NCBI GenBank assembly: GCA_007116145.1 | Contig: SKJB01000023.1 | Location: 1 to 60,738 of the forward strand | Origin: Limnochordia bacterium | GTDB taxonomy: Bacteria > Bacillota > Limnochordia > Darwinibacteriales > DTU012 | Length of the DNA: 60,738 nucleotides | Direction: 5' to 3' | Shown: piece after piece, positions 1 to 12,300 of the stretch | How positions within the stretch are numbered: the first letter of the stretch is position 1 | Layout of the letters: each line of letters begins with the position of its first letter | Made by a program: the position numbers and the translations under genes | The notes under the pieces: generated by a model | Told to the model about the DNA's origin: nothing | Databases searched by the model: none | The model's input: only the letters and a program-made list of their open reading frames with translations

Positions 1-613
1 CCATTACCAAGCTACCTTTTACACCTGGTACAGCTCCTTTAATTAACAGTAAATTACGTTCTAAATCGACTTTAACTACTTCTAAACCTTGTGTTGTTCG
101 TTGCTTTCCGCCCATTCTTCCAGGGAGTTTTTTACCCTTGAATACACGAGCAGCATCTACCGCGCCAATTGAACCTGGACTGCGATGATTATGCGAACCA
201 TGAGACATGGGTCCACGGTGAAAACCATGCCGTTTAATCACCCCTTGAAAACCTTTACCTTTACTAATACCTGTAACATCAACCTTGTCACCATCAGTAA
301 AAACATCTGCTTTTACTTGATCGCCTACATTAAGACTGGCAAAATCCTCTGATTCTCTCATTCGCACCTCTCGCAAATAACGAAGTGGCTTCAAATCAGC
401 TTTGGCGAAATGTCCCTTTGTGGGCTTGTTAAACAAACGCTCACGTTTCTCACCAAACCCAAGTTGTACTGCATCATAGCCATCATTATCGACTGTCTTC
501 TTTTGCACAACGGTACATGGGCCAGCTTCGATAACTGTTACAGGAATTAATGAACCTTGCTCATTAAAAATCTGGGTCATACCCAATTTTTTACCTAAAA
601 TACCTTTGGCCAT
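1..613 (-). CDS. rplC: 50S ribosomal protein L3 (C-terminus cut by window edge)
   Basis: This is ribosomal protein L3 of the large subunit, an early 23S rRNA-binding assembly protein. The reading frame opens at ATG (613) after a GGGGGTG Shine-Dalgarno and runs 204 codons to the window edge, so only the last few residues of a roughly 210-residue protein are missing. The N-terminal [16 protein letters not shown] signature and the conserved central stretch with [17 protein letters not shown] are clear. It lies 43 nt downstream of rpsJ, as the second gene of the classical S10 operon. Confidence 0.97.
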   Translation of the reverse strand, partial: MAKGILGKKLGMTQIFNEQGSLIPVTVIEAGPCTVVQKKTVDNDGYDAVQLGFGEKRERLFNKPTKGHFAKADLKPLRYLREVRMRESEDFASLNVGDQVKADVFTDGDKVDVTGISKGKGFQGVIKRHGFHRGPMSHGSHNHRSPGSIGAVDAARVFKGKKLPGRMGGKQRTTQGLEVVKVDLERNLLLIKGAVPGVKGSLVM

Positions 614-656
614 TCATTGCACCCCCTAAAAAATCACCTATTAGTACTTCCTAGGC

Positions 657-971
657 TTAATCTTGAAGCTTAATCTCAATATCGACTCCAGCAGGTAAAT
701 CTAAGCGCATTAATGCATCAACCGTTTTCGGATTAGGCTCTAAAATGTCGATTAGACGTTTGTGTGTGCGCATCTCGAACTGCTCACGCGAGTCCTTATG
801 AACATGCACAGAACGCAAAACGGTAAAGACATTTTTGTCTGTAGGTAGGGGGATGGGCCCTGAAACCGTTGCCCCGGTCCGTCTTGCTGTCTCTACGATT
901 TTTTCTGCTGAATTATCAAGGATCTTATGATCAAACGCTTTCAAACGAATGCGTACTTTCTGTTTTGCCAC
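657..971 (-). CDS. rpsJ: 30S ribosomal protein S10
   Basis: S10 is a small-subunit head protein and also the NusE partner of NusB in antitermination. I place the start at GTG 971, because a GGGAGG Shine-Dalgarno sits 7 nt upstream and the product then begins (V/M)[15 protein letters not shown], the usual S10 N-terminus of 104 residues. A longer frame to 1034 would add 21 residues not found in the family. It heads the S10 operon here and follows tuf by 134 nt. No separate promoter was recognised, so read-through from the str operon is possible. Confidence 0.96.
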   Translation of the reverse strand: MAKQKVRIRLKAFDHKILDNSAEKIVETARRTGATVSGPIPLPTDKNVFTVLRSVHVHKDSREQFEMRTHKRLIDILEPNPKTVDALMRLDLPAGVDIEIKLQD

Positions 972-1071
972 GTAATTGCCTCCCTTTCGCCCGGTTATCG
1001 GACATACTCTGTAGAAATTCCCCATCACTGGCAACCTTCTACGTCATCGCCCAGTATTGACAGTGAAAAGC

Positions 1072-1088
1072 GACCCGGTGCACGGGTC
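1072..1088 (-). other. Short hairpin between tuf and rpsJ
   Basis: A perfect 6-bp stem (GACCCG/CGGGTC) with a 5-nt loop lies 18 nt after the tuf stop codon, followed on the minus strand by a short T-rich stretch (GCTTTTC). It could be a weak terminator or processing site separating str from S10 transcripts. The T run is too short to call it a strong terminator. Confidence 0.35.
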
Positions 1089-1105
1089 ACCCTTCCACAC
1101 ACTAT

Positions 1106-2305
1106 TTATGCTAAAATCTTAGTTACTACTCCAGCTCCTACAGTCCGACCGCCCTCACGGATAGCAAAGCGTAAGCCTTCTTCCATAGCGATTGGTGTAA
1201 TCAGCTCGCCAAACACTTTAACGTTATCACCAGGCATTACCATTTCAGTTCCTTCTGGTAAGTCTACAATACCAGTAACGTCTGTTGTTCTAAAATAGAA
1301 CTGAGGACGATAGTTTGAAAAGAATGGAGTATGGCGACCGCCTTCTTCTTTTGACAAGACGTATACTTCGCCTTCGAACTTCGTGTGAGGAGTAATCGAA
1401 CCTGGTTTCGCTAATACTTGACCACGCTCAATGCTATCTCTGTCAACGCCACGTAGTAATACACCAATGTTATCGCCAGCTTCAGCTTGATCGAGTAACT
1501 TACGGAACATCTCGACACCAGTAGCTACTGTCTTCTTTGTATCCGTTAGACCAACAATTGCAACTTCGTCACCAACCTTAATAATACCACGCTCCACACG
1601 ACCGGTTGCTACTGTACCGCGACCAGTAATTGTGAAAACATCTTCGACAGGCATTAAGAAAGGCTTATCGCGGTCACGCTCTGGTGTAGGAATATACTCA
1701 TCCACGGCGTCCATTAATACTTTTAACTTAGCACACCATTCGCCTGGCTCACCTTTTTCTAATTCCTGCATTGCAAGTAATGCGCTACCAGAAACTACAG
1801 GAATGTCGTCGCCAGGGAACTCATAGTAATTCAGCAAATCACGAATTTCCATTTCCACTAATTCCATTAATTCCTCGTCGTCTACCATATCGGCTTTGTT
1901 CATCCAGACAACTACAGCTGGTACCCCTACCTGGCGAGCTAAAAGAATATGCTCCCGTGTTTGTGGCATAGGACCATCAGCAGCTGACACTACCAAGATT
2001 GCTCCGTCCATTTGGGCTGCACCAGTAATCATGTTCTTCACATAATCAGCATGACCTGGACAGTCAACGTGGGCATAATGACGATGTTCAGTTTCATACT
2101 CCACATGGGCAGTGTTAATGGTAATACCTCGTTCTCTTTCTTCTGGAGCATTATCAATCTCGTCAAACTTTTTAACTAAAGCAGCGTCTCCTTTTGCTAA
2201 CAACATGGTGATTGCGGCTGTAGTTGTTGTTTTACCGTGATCCACGTGACCGATAGTACCTACATTGATATGCGGTTTGTTTCTTAGAAACTTTTGTTTT
2301 GCCAT
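1106..2305 (-). CDS. tuf: Elongation factor Tu (copy 1, str operon)
   Basis: EF-Tu is the GTPase that delivers aminoacyl-tRNA to the ribosome. The product is 399 residues, the normal length, and starts at ATG after a GGGGG Shine-Dalgarno. G1 is GHVDHGKT (residues 19-26), G3 DCPGH (81-85), G4 NKAD (136-139). The RERGIT switch I motif is present. It is the last gene of the str operon, 48 nt after fusA. A second tuf lies at 16876-18075; the two proteins differ at 11 residues, so they are not kept identical by recent gene conversion. Confidence 0.98.
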   Translation of the reverse strand: MAKQKFLRNKPHINVGTIGHVDHGKTTTTAAITMLLAKGDAALVKKFDEIDNAPEERERGITINTAHVEYETEHRHYAHVDCPGHADYVKNMITGAAQMDGAILVVSAADGPMPQTREHILLARQVGVPAVVVWMNKADMVDDEELMELVEMEIRDLLNYYEFPGDDIPVVSGSALLAMQELEKGEPGEWCAKLKVLMDAVDEYIPTPERDRDKPFLMPVEDVFTITGRGTVATGRVERGIIKVGDEVAIVGLTDTKKTVATGVEMFRKLLDQAEAGDNIGVLLRGVDRDSIERGQVLAKPGSITPHTKFEGEVYVLSKEEGGRHTPFFSNYRPQFYFRTTDVTGIVDLPEGTEMVMPGDNVKVFGELITPIAMEEGLRFAIREGGRTVGAGVVTKILA

Positions 2306-2353
2306 TGTCTAAATCCCCCTTAATCTAAGACTCTTTATAATCGTACTAACTAG

Positions 2354-4432
2354 CTATCGTTCTCCGGCTTTTAGCTTAATTTCTTCGGAAATACTAGCCG
2401 GCACTTGCTCATAATGTGAGAAATGCATAGTATAATTGGCTCGTCCTTGCGTCGCACTCCGTAAGTCGGTAGCGTAGCCAAACATCAAGGAGAGTGGTAC
2501 AAACGAACGAATAACTTGCGCATTGCCCCGCGCTTCCATCCCTTCAATTCTACCTCGTCGGGAGTTAATGTCACCCATTACATCACCCATATAATCTTCT
2601 GGTGTTACAACCTCGACCTTCATCACTGGTTCAAGTAAAACGGGAGAAGCCTTCTGGCAACCCTCTTTAAACCCAATAGATCCTGCAACCTTAAAGGCCA
2701 TTTCCGATGAATCGACTTCATGGTATGATCCATCCACTAACGTAACCTTGACATCAACTAACGGATAACCAGCAATAACACCACCAAGCATAGCCTCTTT
2801 AATACCCTGTTCGCACGGTCCAATATACTCTTTCGGCACAGACCCGCCGACAATCTTATTCACAAACTCAAAACCTTCACCTGGTTCACGAGGTTCAATC
2901 TCCAACACAACATGACCATATTGCCCACGACCACCACTTTGTCGTACAAATTTACCCTCTTGCTTGACTGCTTTGGTAATCGTTTCTCGATACGCTACTT
3001 GAGGTTTCCCGATATTCGCTTCTACCTTAAACTCACGTAACAAACGATCCACAATTATTTCTAAATGTAACTCTCCCATACCAGCAATAATTGTTTGTCC
3101 AGTTTCGTCATCTGTATGCACTCTAAACGTTGGATCTTCTTCGGCTAAACGCTGTAGGGCATGGCCTAACTTATCCATATCTGCCTTTGTTTTCGGTTCT
3201 ACGGCTTGGTTAATGACAGGCTCTGGAAATACTAATGTTTCCAGTAGAACTTGTCTCTCTTCAGCACAAAGAGTGTCTCCTGTGCTGGTGTTTTTCAGAC
3301 CGACAGCTGCAGCAATATCTCCAGAATAGCACTCAGTGAGCTCTTCTCTATGATTTGCATGCATTTGTAAAATCCGACCAATCCGCTCTTTCTTGCCCTT
3401 CGTCACATTGTAAACGTAACTTCCTGCCTTTAACACTCCAGAGTACACCCGAAAGAAACATAATTTACCAACATAGGGATCTGTCATGATTTTAAACGCT
3501 AGCGCTGAAAACGGACTTTCATCATCTAAACTTATTAGTACATCTGCTTCAGAATCCACACTGACAGCTTTCACTGGCAGCAGATCCTTAGGCGATGGCA
3601 AATAGTCTACAATCGCATCTAAAAGCTGTTGCACGCCCTTGTTCTTAAATGAAGAACCACATAATACCGGCGTAAGTTTTACGTCTAAAACTGCTGTCCG
3701 CAGAGCTTTCTTTAATTCTTCCTCAGTAATTTCTTCGCCTTCCAAATACTTAATTGTTAACTCCTCGTCACTTTCTGCGAGCGCTTCAATCATTATTTCT
3801 CGGGCTTTAGTTACCGTATCTAAGATACTCTCCGGTATGTCAGAAAGCTCACCGTGCGTACCTAAGTCATCTGTGTATACGTATGCAGTGTTAGTAATTA
3901 AATCTACTATTCCACGGAATGAATCTTCTACACCAATAGGCCACTGAATCGGGACTGCCTTAGCACCTAATCTGTCCTTCATCATATCAATTGCTCTTTG
4001 AAAATCAGCGCCGACACGATCCATTTTGTTAACATACGCAATCCGCGGAACCTTGTACTTGTCAGCTTGGCGCCATACTGTCTCTGATTGGGGTTCAACA
4101 CCACCAACTGAACAAAATACAGCTACAGCTCCATCAAGAACTCTCAAAGAACGCTCTACTTCTACAGTGAAGTCCACGTGTCCGGGCGTATCAATTATGT
4201 TAATACGATGGTTTTTCCACTGGGCTGTAGTCGCCGCTGAGGTAATCGTAATTCCTCGCTCACGCTCTTGGATCATCCAGTCCATAGTAGCCGCTCCGTC
4301 GTGCACTTCACCTAATTTGTGAACCTTCCCGGTGTAAAAGAGGATTCGCTCCGTGGTTGTTGTTTTTCCTGCATCGATGTGAGCCATGATTCCAATGTTA
4401 CGTGTTTTGTCGATACTAAACGCTCTTCCCAC
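2354..4432 (-). CDS. fusA: Elongation factor G
   Basis: EF-G is the GTPase that drives ribosomal translocation and, with RRF, recycling. The 692-residue product has the AHIDAGKT P-loop near the N-terminus, [12 protein letters not shown], and the domain III-V sequence typical of bacterial EF-G1. The start is GTG 4432 with a GGGGGAG Shine-Dalgarno 8 nt upstream; a nearby ATG at 4437 is out of frame. It is transcribed with rpsL, rpsG and tuf. Spacing to rpsG is about 53 nt. Confidence 0.97.
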   Translation of the reverse strand: MGRAFSIDKTRNIGIMAHIDAGKTTTTERILFYTGKVHKLGEVHDGAATMDWMIQERERGITITSAATTAQWKNHRINIIDTPGHVDFTVEVERSLRVLDGAVAVFCSVGGVEPQSETVWRQADKYKVPRIAYVNKMDRVGADFQRAIDMMKDRLGAKAVPIQWPIGVEDSFRGIVDLITNTAYVYTDDLGTHGELSDIPESILDTVTKAREIMIEALAESDEELTIKYLEGEEITEEELKKALRTAVLDVKLTPVLCGSSFKNKGVQQLLDAIVDYLPSPKDLLPVKAVSVDSEADVLISLDDESPFSALAFKIMTDPYVGKLCFFRVYSGVLKAGSYVYNVTKGKKERIGRILQMHANHREELTECYSGDIAAAVGLKNTSTGDTLCAEERQVLLETLVFPEPVINQAVEPKTKADMDKLGHALQRLAEEDPTFRVHTDDETGQTIIAGMGELHLEIIVDRLLREFKVEANIGKPQVAYRETITKAVKQEGKFVRQSGGRGQYGHVVLEIEPREPGEGFEFVNKIVGGSVPKEYIGPCEQGIKEAMLGGVIAGYPLVDVKVTLVDGSYHEVDSSEMAFKVAGSIGFKEGCQKASPVLLEPVMKVEVVTPEDYMGDVMGDINSRRGRIEGMEARGNAQVIRSFVPLSLMFGYATDLRSATQGRANYTMHFSHYEQVPASISEEIKLKAGER

Positions 4433-4485
4433 TTCATTTACTCCCCCTAGCCGAGTTTAACGATGAACATGTATTCATCAAATTT

Positions 4486-4956
4486 CTACCATCTGTAGTG
4501 TGCAAATGCCTTATTTGCTTCTGCCATCCGGTGTGTATCTTCTCTTTTCTTAACAGCTCCACCTTGGCTATTAGCGGCGTCCATAATCTCGGCTGCTAAT
4601 CTCTCTAGCATTGTTTTTTCGCTCCGAGCACGGCTATTAGAAACCATCCATCGCAAAGCCAACGCTACCCGGCGTTCTGAACGAACCTCTACCGGAACCT
4701 GATAGGTTGCTCCACCTACACGTCGTGGCTTAACCTCTAATACTGGCATTACATTTTGCATAGCAACGTCTAGAACCTCTAATGGTTCTTTACTTGTCTT
4801 CTCAGCAACTCTCTCCATCGCTCGATACATAATATTCTCAGCTGTTCCTCGTTTACCATCAAGCATTAGTGCATTAATAAAACGAGTAACGAGTTTACTA
4901 TTATAAATCGGATCAGCGATTACGTCACGTTTTTGAATAAAACCTCTTCTTGGCAT
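4486..4956 (-). CDS. rpsG: 30S ribosomal protein S7
   Basis: S7 nucleates assembly of the 30S head by binding the 3' domain of 16S rRNA. The 156-residue length and the sequence ([11 protein letters not shown] at the start, [14 protein letters not shown], and a [21 protein letters not shown]-type end) are family-typical. It starts at ATG 4956 after AGGGGTGA. It lies 32 nt after rpsL in the str operon; in other bacteria S7 is the autoregulator of this operon, but no S7 target structure was identified here. Confidence 0.97.
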   Translation of the reverse strand: MPRRGFIQKRDVIADPIYNSKLVTRFINALMLDGKRGTAENIMYRAMERVAEKTSKEPLEVLDVAMQNVMPVLEVKPRRVGGATYQVPVEVRSERRVALALRWMVSNSRARSEKTMLERLAAEIMDAANSQGGAVKKREDTHRMAEANKAFAHYRW

Positions 4957-4988
4957 TATTTCACCCCTTTACTCCAGTGGTGGATACT

Positions 4989-5405
4989 TTACTTCTTTGG
5001 CCGTTTCGCTCCATATTTAGAACGTCCTTGTCTGCGATCACCTACACCTGCAGTATCTAAGGTACCTCTAATAATGTGATAACGTACACCTGGTAAATCT
5101 TTTACACGACCGCCACGAATCAATACTACACTATGCTCTTGAAGGTTGTGACCTTCACCTGGAATATAGGAAGTAACTTCCATTCCGTTTGTTAAACGTA
5201 CACGAGCAACTTTACGCAAAGCTGAGTTTGGCTTTTTCGGTGTAGCAGTGTAAACACGGGTACATACCCCTCTTTTTTGCGGCGAACCTTCACCATACAC
5301 AGTTGTATCACTTAAAGTGTTTTGCATATAACGTAGAGCAGGTGCATCACTTTTCGCGTGTTGACGTTTGCGACCTTGCTTAACCAATTGGTTTATTGTT
5401 GGCAC
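4989..5405 (-). CDS. rpsL: 30S ribosomal protein S12
   Basis: S12 is the decoding-centre protein of the 30S subunit. The 138-residue product shows [14 protein letters not shown] and [11 protein letters not shown], with unmodified lysines at the two positions where streptomycin-resistance substitutions occur, so the wild-type sensitive form is expected. The start is GTG 5405; a GGGGGG Shine-Dalgarno lies 7 nt upstream. It follows the L7Ae-like gene by 37 nt and precedes rpsG. Confidence 0.97.
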   Translation of the reverse strand: MPTINQLVKQGRKRQHAKSDAPALRYMQNTLSDTTVYGEGSPQKRGVCTRVYTATPKKPNSALRKVARVRLTNGMEVTSYIPGEGHNLQEHSVVLIRGGRVKDLPGVRYHIIRGTLDTAGVGDRRQGRSKYGAKRPKK

Positions 5406-5442
5406 TAGTAAACCCCCCTTCGTCTCAAACTAGGTACAAATA

Positions 5443-5685
5443 TTATTCAATGATACTAGCCACGGCGGCACCTACATCAATCAAACAAGCTCGTCCTAGG
5501 TCGGTCATAGTACCTACCGGAACTATGGGTATCCCTAATTTTGAACACTGTTCAATAATCGGTTCTAGTAGTTTTCTATCGGCATCTTGTGCTATATAGA
5601 CAACCCGAGCCTGCCCCTTTTGTAATGCCTTGAGTGTTTGTTTGACTCCCACCACTTTATTGGCATGTATCAACTTAGCGGGCAT
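5443..5685 (-). CDS. rplGB: L7Ae-family ribosomal/K-turn-binding protein (YbxF-like)
   Basis: This 80-residue protein belongs to the L7Ae/L30e/S12e fold family that binds RNA kink-turns. It matches the small Bacillus YbxF-type protein encoded just before rpsL: ANKVVGVKQTLKALQKGQARVVYIAQDAD and the IPIVPVGTMTDLG region. The start is ATG 5685 with a consensus AAAGGAGAG Shine-Dalgarno. It is the first gene of the str operon, downstream of a promoter and two hairpins. Whether it binds its own leader is inference only. Confidence 0.9.
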   Translation of the reverse strand: MPAKLIHANKVVGVKQTLKALQKGQARVVYIAQDADRKLLEPIIEQCSKLGIPIVPVGTMTDLGRACLIDVGAAVASIIE

Positions 5686-5727
5686 TATAGTCTCTCCTTT
5701 GCATCCGTGAACTCCTTCATCGAAAGG

Positions 5728-5784
5728 CCCCGCAAGAATTGCTTCTTGCGGGTTAAAAGGTCCTGTAACAATTGCTTCTTACAG
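5728..5784 (-). promoter_or_regulatory. Twin-hairpin leader of the str operon
   Basis: Two hairpins lie in the 5' leader between the promoter and the L7Ae-like gene. One has an 8-bp perfect stem (5729-5736 with 5745-5752). The other has a 6-bp stem (5763-5768 with 5779-5784). The stems differ in sequence, but both loops contain AAGCAATT on the minus strand. No T tract follows, so they are not simple terminators. A third small hairpin (CCTT/AAGG) follows before the Shine-Dalgarno. A protein-binding leader or RNA processing site is plausible. Confidence 0.55.
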
Positions 5785-5800
5785 ATTAACACGCTTACTT

Positions 5801-5829
5801 ATTTTATCATCAGGTTCGATCGGTGTCAA
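5801..5829 (-). promoter_or_regulatory. Sigma-A promoter of the str operon
   Basis: On the minus strand TTGACA and TAAAAT are separated by exactly 17 bp, directly after the rpoC stop codon. Transcription would begin near 5794 and run through the twin hairpins into the L7Ae-like gene, rpsL, rpsG, fusA and tuf. Confidence 0.85.
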
Positions 5830-5859
5830 CATAAATATCTATCAAATTGAAAAGAATAA

Positions 5860-8800
5860 CTAAACGAGACTTGCATCCCCAACGATTGGTTCCACTGGTT
5901 CATCTTGACCCTCTACGGTAACTTTAATGTTGCTATAGCGCGACATCCCAGTTCCAGCAGGTATTAGCTTACCGATGATTACATTTTCCTTCAACCCTAA
6001 CAGACGGTCTGTCTTACCTCTAATGGCGGCCTCTGTGAGCACTCGGGTTGTTTCCTGAAATGATGCAGCGGATAAAAAGCTTTCCGTCGCTAGAGATGCT
6101 TTAGTAATTCCTAACAGCACTGATTTTGCCTCAGCAAGTTCACCACCAGCGGCTGCTATTTTGGCATTCGCCTCATCAAAGTCGAAGTGATCCACTAAAC
6201 TACCCGGTAACAACAGACCATCACCTGCATTCTCCACCTTTACCTTGCGTAGCATCTGGCGTACAATTACTTCAATGTGCTTATCGTTGATATATACACC
6301 CTGAGAACGATATACCTCTTGCACTTCCTGCACAAGATAGGCATGCACTCCCGTTGGACCCTTCACAGCTAAAATATCATGAGGGTTAACCGATCCTTCC
6401 GTTAAGCGATCACCAGGCTCGACCTCCGCTCCATCTCGGATACGTAAGCGAGATCCGTAAGGTATTGTGTATACACTTGATTCCTCACCTGTTACATGCA
6501 CAAGAATCTTACGAGTACCCTTGCTCTCTACGATCTCAACTGTACCCGCAACTTCGCTAATAATTGCTTGCCCTTTCGGCTTTCTTGCTTCAAACAACTC
6601 TTCCACCCGCGGTAAACCAGAAGTAATGTCATCTCCAGCCACCCCACCTGTATGGAACGTACGCATTGTTAACTGGGTGCCAGGTTCCCCAATCGATTGG
6701 GCTGCAATGATCCCCACAGCTTCCCCGATTTCGATAATCTCGTTATTGGCTAAACTACGACCATAACAATGAACACAAACACCGTGACGCGTCTCGCAGG
6801 TGAGTACTGAACGAATTTTTACTACTTTAACCCCTGCACTGTCAATCTCACGTGCCAACTTATTACTAATTAAATGATTGTAACCCACCATTAACTCTTT
6901 GGTCTCTGGATGAAAGACGTCTTCAGCTACCACTCGACCGGCCAATCGCTCCCATAGTGGTTCGATTACATCTTCCATTTCCCCAGATATCTCTTTAATT
7001 GCACTAACACTAATACCTTGATGTGTACCACAATCTTTTTCTCGAACAATTACATCCTGACTTACATCGACTAACCGGCGAGTTAGGTAACCTGAGTCCG
7101 CAGTTCGCAAGGCGGTATCAGCTAATCCTTTCCGGGTACCATGAGTGGAAATAAAGTACTCTAACACTGTTAGCCCTTCACGGAAGTTAGCTTTAATCGG
7201 AATCTCAATGGTCTTACCTGTGGGGTCTGCTACTAACCCACGCATTCCAGCTAACTGACTGATTTGTGACTCATTACCACGGGCTCCAGAAATAGCCATC
7301 ATATAAACAGGATTAAACTTATGGAAGTTCGCCAACATTTCCTTCGTAACAACCTCTTTGGTACGAGTCCATATATCACAAATTCGTTGATATCGTTCAT
7401 CTTGCGTTAACAATCCACGACGATGCTGCGTTTCAATTTGATCCACATCGTGTTCTGCTTGCTCTACTCGTAGATGCTTCGTTTCAGGAACAATAATGTC
7501 AGCAACGGATACTGTCGTACCCGATCGCGTGCCAAAGCGATACCCTAACTCTTTAATCCTGTCTAGCGTTTCTGCTACTCTTGATGAACTCACTTTATCA
7601 AATAAACTGTCAACGAGTGTTCCTAGTTTCTTTTTGTCTAACTCGAACTCAAAATACTCCATTTCTTCGGGTAGCACCGTGTTAACCATTAGTCGGCCAG
7701 TTGTGGTATGAATCCGCTTACCTCTGAAACGAACTTGGATTTTTGCATGCAAGCTTAACTCACCATTAAAATATGCATGGTTTACCTCATCGAGATCGTT
7801 GTAACAACCATTCTCCCCCTTCGCCCCATCCTTTTGTAAGGTTAGATAGTAAATACCAATAACCATATCCTGGGTTGGAGTGACAATGGCACGACCACTA
7901 GAAGGCACGAGAATATTATTCGTTGATAACATGAGTAATCTCGCCTCAGCTTGAGCCTCGGCTGATAAAGGCACATGTACAGCCATTTGGTCACCATCAA
8001 AATCTGCATTAAAGGCTGTACACACTAATGGATGCACTTGGATTGCTCGACCTTCAATTAAGACTGGCTCGAACGCCTGAATACCTAAACGATGTAGCGT
8101 TGGTGCCCGATTTAGAAAAACTGGATGTTGTTTAATGACTTGTTCGACGACATCCCAAACTTCTGGTTTTACGCGTTCAACCATCCGTTTTGCACTCTTG
8201 ATATTATGCGCCATACCTCTTTCAACAAGTTCCTTCATTATGAATGGCTTAAATAATTCTAACGCCATCTCTTTCGGCAATCCACATTGATGCATCTTTA
8301 ATTTCGGTCCGACTACAATAACCGAACGACCAGAATAATCTACTCGTTTGCCCAGTAGGTTCTGTCTAAAACGCCCTTGTTTTCCTTTGAGCATATCGCT
8401 AAGGGACTTGAGCGGACGGTTTCCTGGACCAGTGACTGGTCGACCTCGTCTTCCATTATCAATGAGTGCATCCACTGCCTCTTGTAGCATGCGCTTCTCA
8501 TTACGCACAATAATATCTGGTGCACCGAGTTCCAATAGACGTTTTAGCCGGTTATTACGATTAATCACTCTACGGTATAAGTCATTTAGATCAGACGTTG
8601 CGAATCGACCTCCGTCTAATTGCACCATCGGTCGGAGCTCAGGTGGAATAACAGGAACTACATCCATGATCATCCAAGCAGGGGAATTACCAGAGGTACG
8701 GAAAGACTCCACCACTTCTAAGCGGCGCACAGCGCGCACTCGTCGTTGCCCTGTGGTATCCCTGATCTCTTCTCGCAATTCTTTACTTAGTTTCTCAAGC

Positions 8801-9348
8801 TGCAAATCATCGAGCAAGCGCTTAACAGCTTCTGCTCCCATCCCTGCCACAAACAAACTACCATACTTATCTCGATATTCCCGATATTCACCATCAGATA
8901 GTAGCTGATGTCTCGCTAAAGGTGTTTCGCCCGGATCAATAACTACATAGGAAGCAAAATAAAGAATTTTTTCTAACGTTCGGGGCGACATATCAAGAAT
9001 TAAACCCATCCGACTCGGAATACCCTTAAAAAACCAGATATGCGACACAGGAGCAGCTAATTCGATGTGACCCATTCGTTCACGGCGCACCTTAGCGCGC
9101 GTAACTTCCACTCCACAACGATCACAGACAATCCCTTTATAACGGACACGTTTATACTTTCCACAATGACATTCCCAATCACGCGTCGGACCAAAGATCT
9201 TCTCGCAAAACAAACCTTCTCGCTCTGGTTTCAATGTTCGATAATTAATCGTTTCGGGTTTCTTTACTTCACCACTAGACCAGGCTCGAATCTGCTCCGG
9301 TGATGCCAAGCCAATACGGATTCGATCAAAATTATTGACATCCAGCAA
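5860..9348 (-). CDS. rpoC: RNA polymerase beta' subunit
   Basis: This is the largest RNA polymerase subunit, holding the catalytic magnesium and the clamp. The 1162-residue product contains the zinc-binding [19 protein letters not shown] region near the N-terminus, the invariant [16 protein letters not shown] active-site loop, and the trigger-loop and C-terminal regions. The start is TTG 9348 ([11 protein letters not shown]), with AAGGAGGG 7-8 nt upstream. It lies 47 nt after rpoB and shares its promoter. Confidence 0.98.
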   Translation of the reverse strand: MLDVNNFDRIRIGLASPEQIRAWSSGEVKKPETINYRTLKPEREGLFCEKIFGPTRDWECHCGKYKRVRYKGIVCDRCGVEVTRAKVRRERMGHIELAAPVSHIWFFKGIPSRMGLILDMSPRTLEKILYFASYVVIDPGETPLARHQLLSDGEYREYRDKYGSLFVAGMGAEAVKRLLDDLQLEKLSKELREEIRDTTGQRRVRAVRRLEVVESFRTSGNSPAWMIMDVVPVIPPELRPMVQLDGGRFATSDLNDLYRRVINRNNRLKRLLELGAPDIIVRNEKRMLQEAVDALIDNGRRGRPVTGPGNRPLKSLSDMLKGKQGRFRQNLLGKRVDYSGRSVIVVGPKLKMHQCGLPKEMALELFKPFIMKELVERGMAHNIKSAKRMVERVKPEVWDVVEQVIKQHPVFLNRAPTLHRLGIQAFEPVLIEGRAIQVHPLVCTAFNADFDGDQMAVHVPLSAEAQAEARLLMLSTNNILVPSSGRAIVTPTQDMVIGIYYLTLQKDGAKGENGCYNDLDEVNHAYFNGELSLHAKIQVRFRGKRIHTTTGRLMVNTVLPEEMEYFEFELDKKKLGTLVDSLFDKVSSSRVAETLDRIKELGYRFGTRSGTTVSVADIIVPETKHLRVEQAEHDVDQIETQHRRGLLTQDERYQRICDIWTRTKEVVTKEMLANFHKFNPVYMMAISGARGNESQISQLAGMRGLVADPTGKTIEIPIKANFREGLTVLEYFISTHGTRKGLADTALRTADSGYLTRRLVDVSQDVIVREKDCGTHQGISVSAIKEISGEMEDVIEPLWERLAGRVVAEDVFHPETKELMVGYNHLISNKLAREIDSAGVKVVKIRSVLTCETRHGVCVHCYGRSLANNEIIEIGEAVGIIAAQSIGEPGTQLTMRTFHTGGVAGDDITSGLPRVEELFEARKPKGQAIISEVAGTVEIVESKGTRKILVHVTGEESSVYTIPYGSRLRIRDGAEVEPGDRLTEGSVNPHDILAVKGPTGVHAYLVQEVQEVYRSQGVYINDKHIEVIVRQMLRKVKVENAGDGLLLPGSLVDHFDFDEANAKIAAAGGELAEAKSVLLGITKASLATESFLSAASFQETTRVLTEAAIRGKTDRLLGLKENVIIGKLIPAGTGMSRYSNIKVTVEGQDEPVEPIVGDASLV

Positions 9349-9395
9349 GGGGTGTCCCTCCTTTTTGTCTTACCTTTCGTTGCTCTTGAAGATCC

Positions 9396-12300
9396 CTAAA
9401 ATTCATCATCATCTTCTTCTTCTTCTTCAATCAAACTCTCTAAGGACAAATCATCGTCGAGTTCTTCATCGGAATCAATGTCTAATTCTTCCTCCAACTC
9501 TTCGTCTGGTTCTTCCTCATCAAGGATTGCTATCGGTTCTGTCTTCGCAACTTTTTTATTTCGTTCCTGCTTCTGTTCATCATCGCCTACACTGTTTGCA
9601 CTTAGCAATTTACGACTACTCTTGTCAGTCTCGCGACCTTGAACTTCAATTCCTAATTCCTTAGCCATTTCACTGATATCTTCTTCCGCATCACGAATCT
9701 CAATTTCTTGCTCTGTTTCGCTGAGTACTCGAACATCCAAGCCCAAACTCTGCAGCTCTTTAATCAGAACCTTAAAGGACTCCGGAACACCTGGCTCTGG
9801 TACATTTTCACCTTTTACAATTGCTTCATAGGTCTTAACTCGACCCACTACATCATCAGACTTTACCGTTAGGATCTCTTGCAGTGTATAGGATGCGCCA
9901 TAAGCTTCTAGAGCCCATACTTCCATCTCTCCAAACCGCTGTCCTCCGAATTGTGCTTTTCCTCCTAATGGTTGTTGGGTGACCAAAGAATAAGGTCCTG
10001 TTGAACGTGCATGAATCTTATCATCCACTAAATGAGCGAGTTTGATAATATAAATCACACCCACTGTTACAGGATTATCAAAAGCTTCTCCAGACCGTCC
10101 ATCATAGAGAATCGTCTTACCGTGTCTAGCCATACCAGAACGTTCCATGGTATCCATAACTTCGATCTCAGTAGCCCCGTCGAATACTGGTGTGGCGATG
10201 TGAACACCTAAATAGCGCGCTGCCATACCCAAATGAGTTTCTAGCACCTGCCCAATATTCATACGTGAAGGAACACCTAACGGGTTTAAAACAATTTGCA
10301 CAGGTGTCCCATCTGGTAGAAAAGGCATATCTTCTTCAGGCAAAATACGAGAAATAACACCCTTATTACCATGCCTTCCTGCCATCTTATCGCCTTCGGA
10401 TATTTTTCGCTTCTGGGCAAGATAACAACGTACTAAGCGATTAACACCCGGTGACAATTCATCACCATTTTCTCGAGAGAAGACCTTAACATCAAGAATA
10501 ATACCGCCTTCACCATGGGGGACACGCAGTGATGTATCCCGCACTTCTCGGGCCTTTTCGCCAAAAATAGCTCGGAGCAGGCGTTCTTCAGCGGTTAACT
10601 CAGTTTCTCCCTTAGGAGTTACTTTACCAACTAAGATGTCTCCTGGTTTAACCTCAGCACCTATGCGAATGATACCCCGTTCATCTAAATCCTTAAGACT
10701 TTCTTCACCCACGTTTGGAATATCTCTAGTTATCTCTTCAGGTCCTAACTTCGTATCCCTAGCCTGTGATTCATATTCTTCAATATGAATCGACGTGAAC
10801 ACGTCTTCTTTCACTAGCTTTTCGCTTAGGAGAATCGCATCTTCATAATTGTACCCTTCCCAAGGCATAAATGCTACAATGACATTGCGCCCAAGGGCTA
10901 ACTCTCCAAGATCCGTAGACGGTCCATCAGCAAGCACTTCCCCGACTTCGACCTGTTGATTAACTTGGACTCTCCCTTTTTGATTAATGCAAGTTCCTTG
11001 GTTCGAACGTTTGAACTTTAACAGAGCATATCTGTCCTTACCTTGATCGGTTCGCACAATGATCTCAGCACCGGTAACTCGTTCTACAATTCCTGCACGT
11101 TTGGCAACAACTGCCGCTCCAGAGTCAATGGCTGCTTTATACTCCATACCCGTTCCAACAATGGGTGCCTGCGATTGCAATAATGGGACAGCTTGACGTT
11201 GCATATTTGCTCCCATGAGCGCTCGTGCAGCATCATCATTCTCCAAAAATGGAATTAGAGCCGTGGCTATACTTACAATTTGCTTAGGAGAGACATCCAT
11301 AAAATCTACACGCTTCGCCGGAACAATCCTAATTTCCTCGCGATCTCGTACTGTAACCCGCTCTTCCACATAGCGACCATCTTCATGGGTAGGTTCGTTA
11401 GATTGGGCAATAATATAATTATCTTCTTCATCGGCGGTCAAATACACAATTTCTTCTGTTACAACCCCATCTTCCACTTTCCGATATGGGGTTTCAATAA
11501 AGCCAAATTGATTGATGCGTGCATAGGTACATAATGATCCTATTAGTCCAATATTAGGACCTTCAGGTGTTTCAATCGGGCACATACGACCATAATGCGA
11601 GTGATGGACATCACGTACTTCAAAACCTGCCCGTTCTCGCGATAAACCGCCTGGTCCTAAGGCACTAAGCCGCCGCTTGTGCGTTAACTCCGCTAATGGA
11701 TTCGTTTGGTCCATAAACTGTGATAACTGACTAGACCCAAAAAACTCTTTGATAGAAGCCACAACCGGCCGAATATTAATCAATGCCTGGGGGGTGATAA
11801 TCTCCACATCCTGAATAGTCATCCGTTCACGCACTACTCGTTCCATGCGACTGAGACCGATCCGGAATTGATTCTGCAACAATTCTCCCACGGACTTTAG
11901 TCGCCGATTTCCCAAATGATCAATATCATCTGTAATTCCAATCCCGTAGGGTAGGTTTACCAAATAATTAATAGCACTTAGAATATCCTCGCGTGCAATG
12001 GTCTTGACAGAATCGCTTGGTTGACCATTACCTAGGATCTTCAGGGAGTCCCCCTCTTTAGTGCGAATCATCACACTATGGATGCCTGCGGATTGAATTG
12101 CCTCGGCCTTTTTGCGATCAATTTTCTCGTTAGCCTCAACTAAGATTTCACCCGTCTCTGGATGCGCAACATGATCACCAGCTACACGATTAACCAATCG
12201 CTCAGTGATCCGTAACTTCTTGTTAATCTTGTAGCGTCCTACTCCAGCTAAGTCATAGCGTTTTGGATCATAAAAAAGAGTCTCAAATAAACTGCGTGCA

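Noticed and set aside
5728-5784. CRISPR-like repeat pair
   Set aside because: There are only two units of ~22 nt with differing stems and no spacer series or cas genes; a leader RNA with duplicated hairpins is the better explanation.
8348-8908. Open frame of 186 codons on the plus strand inside rpoC
   Set aside because: It is entirely antisense to a highly conserved gene, has no ribosome-binding site, and its composition is that expected of a shadow frame.
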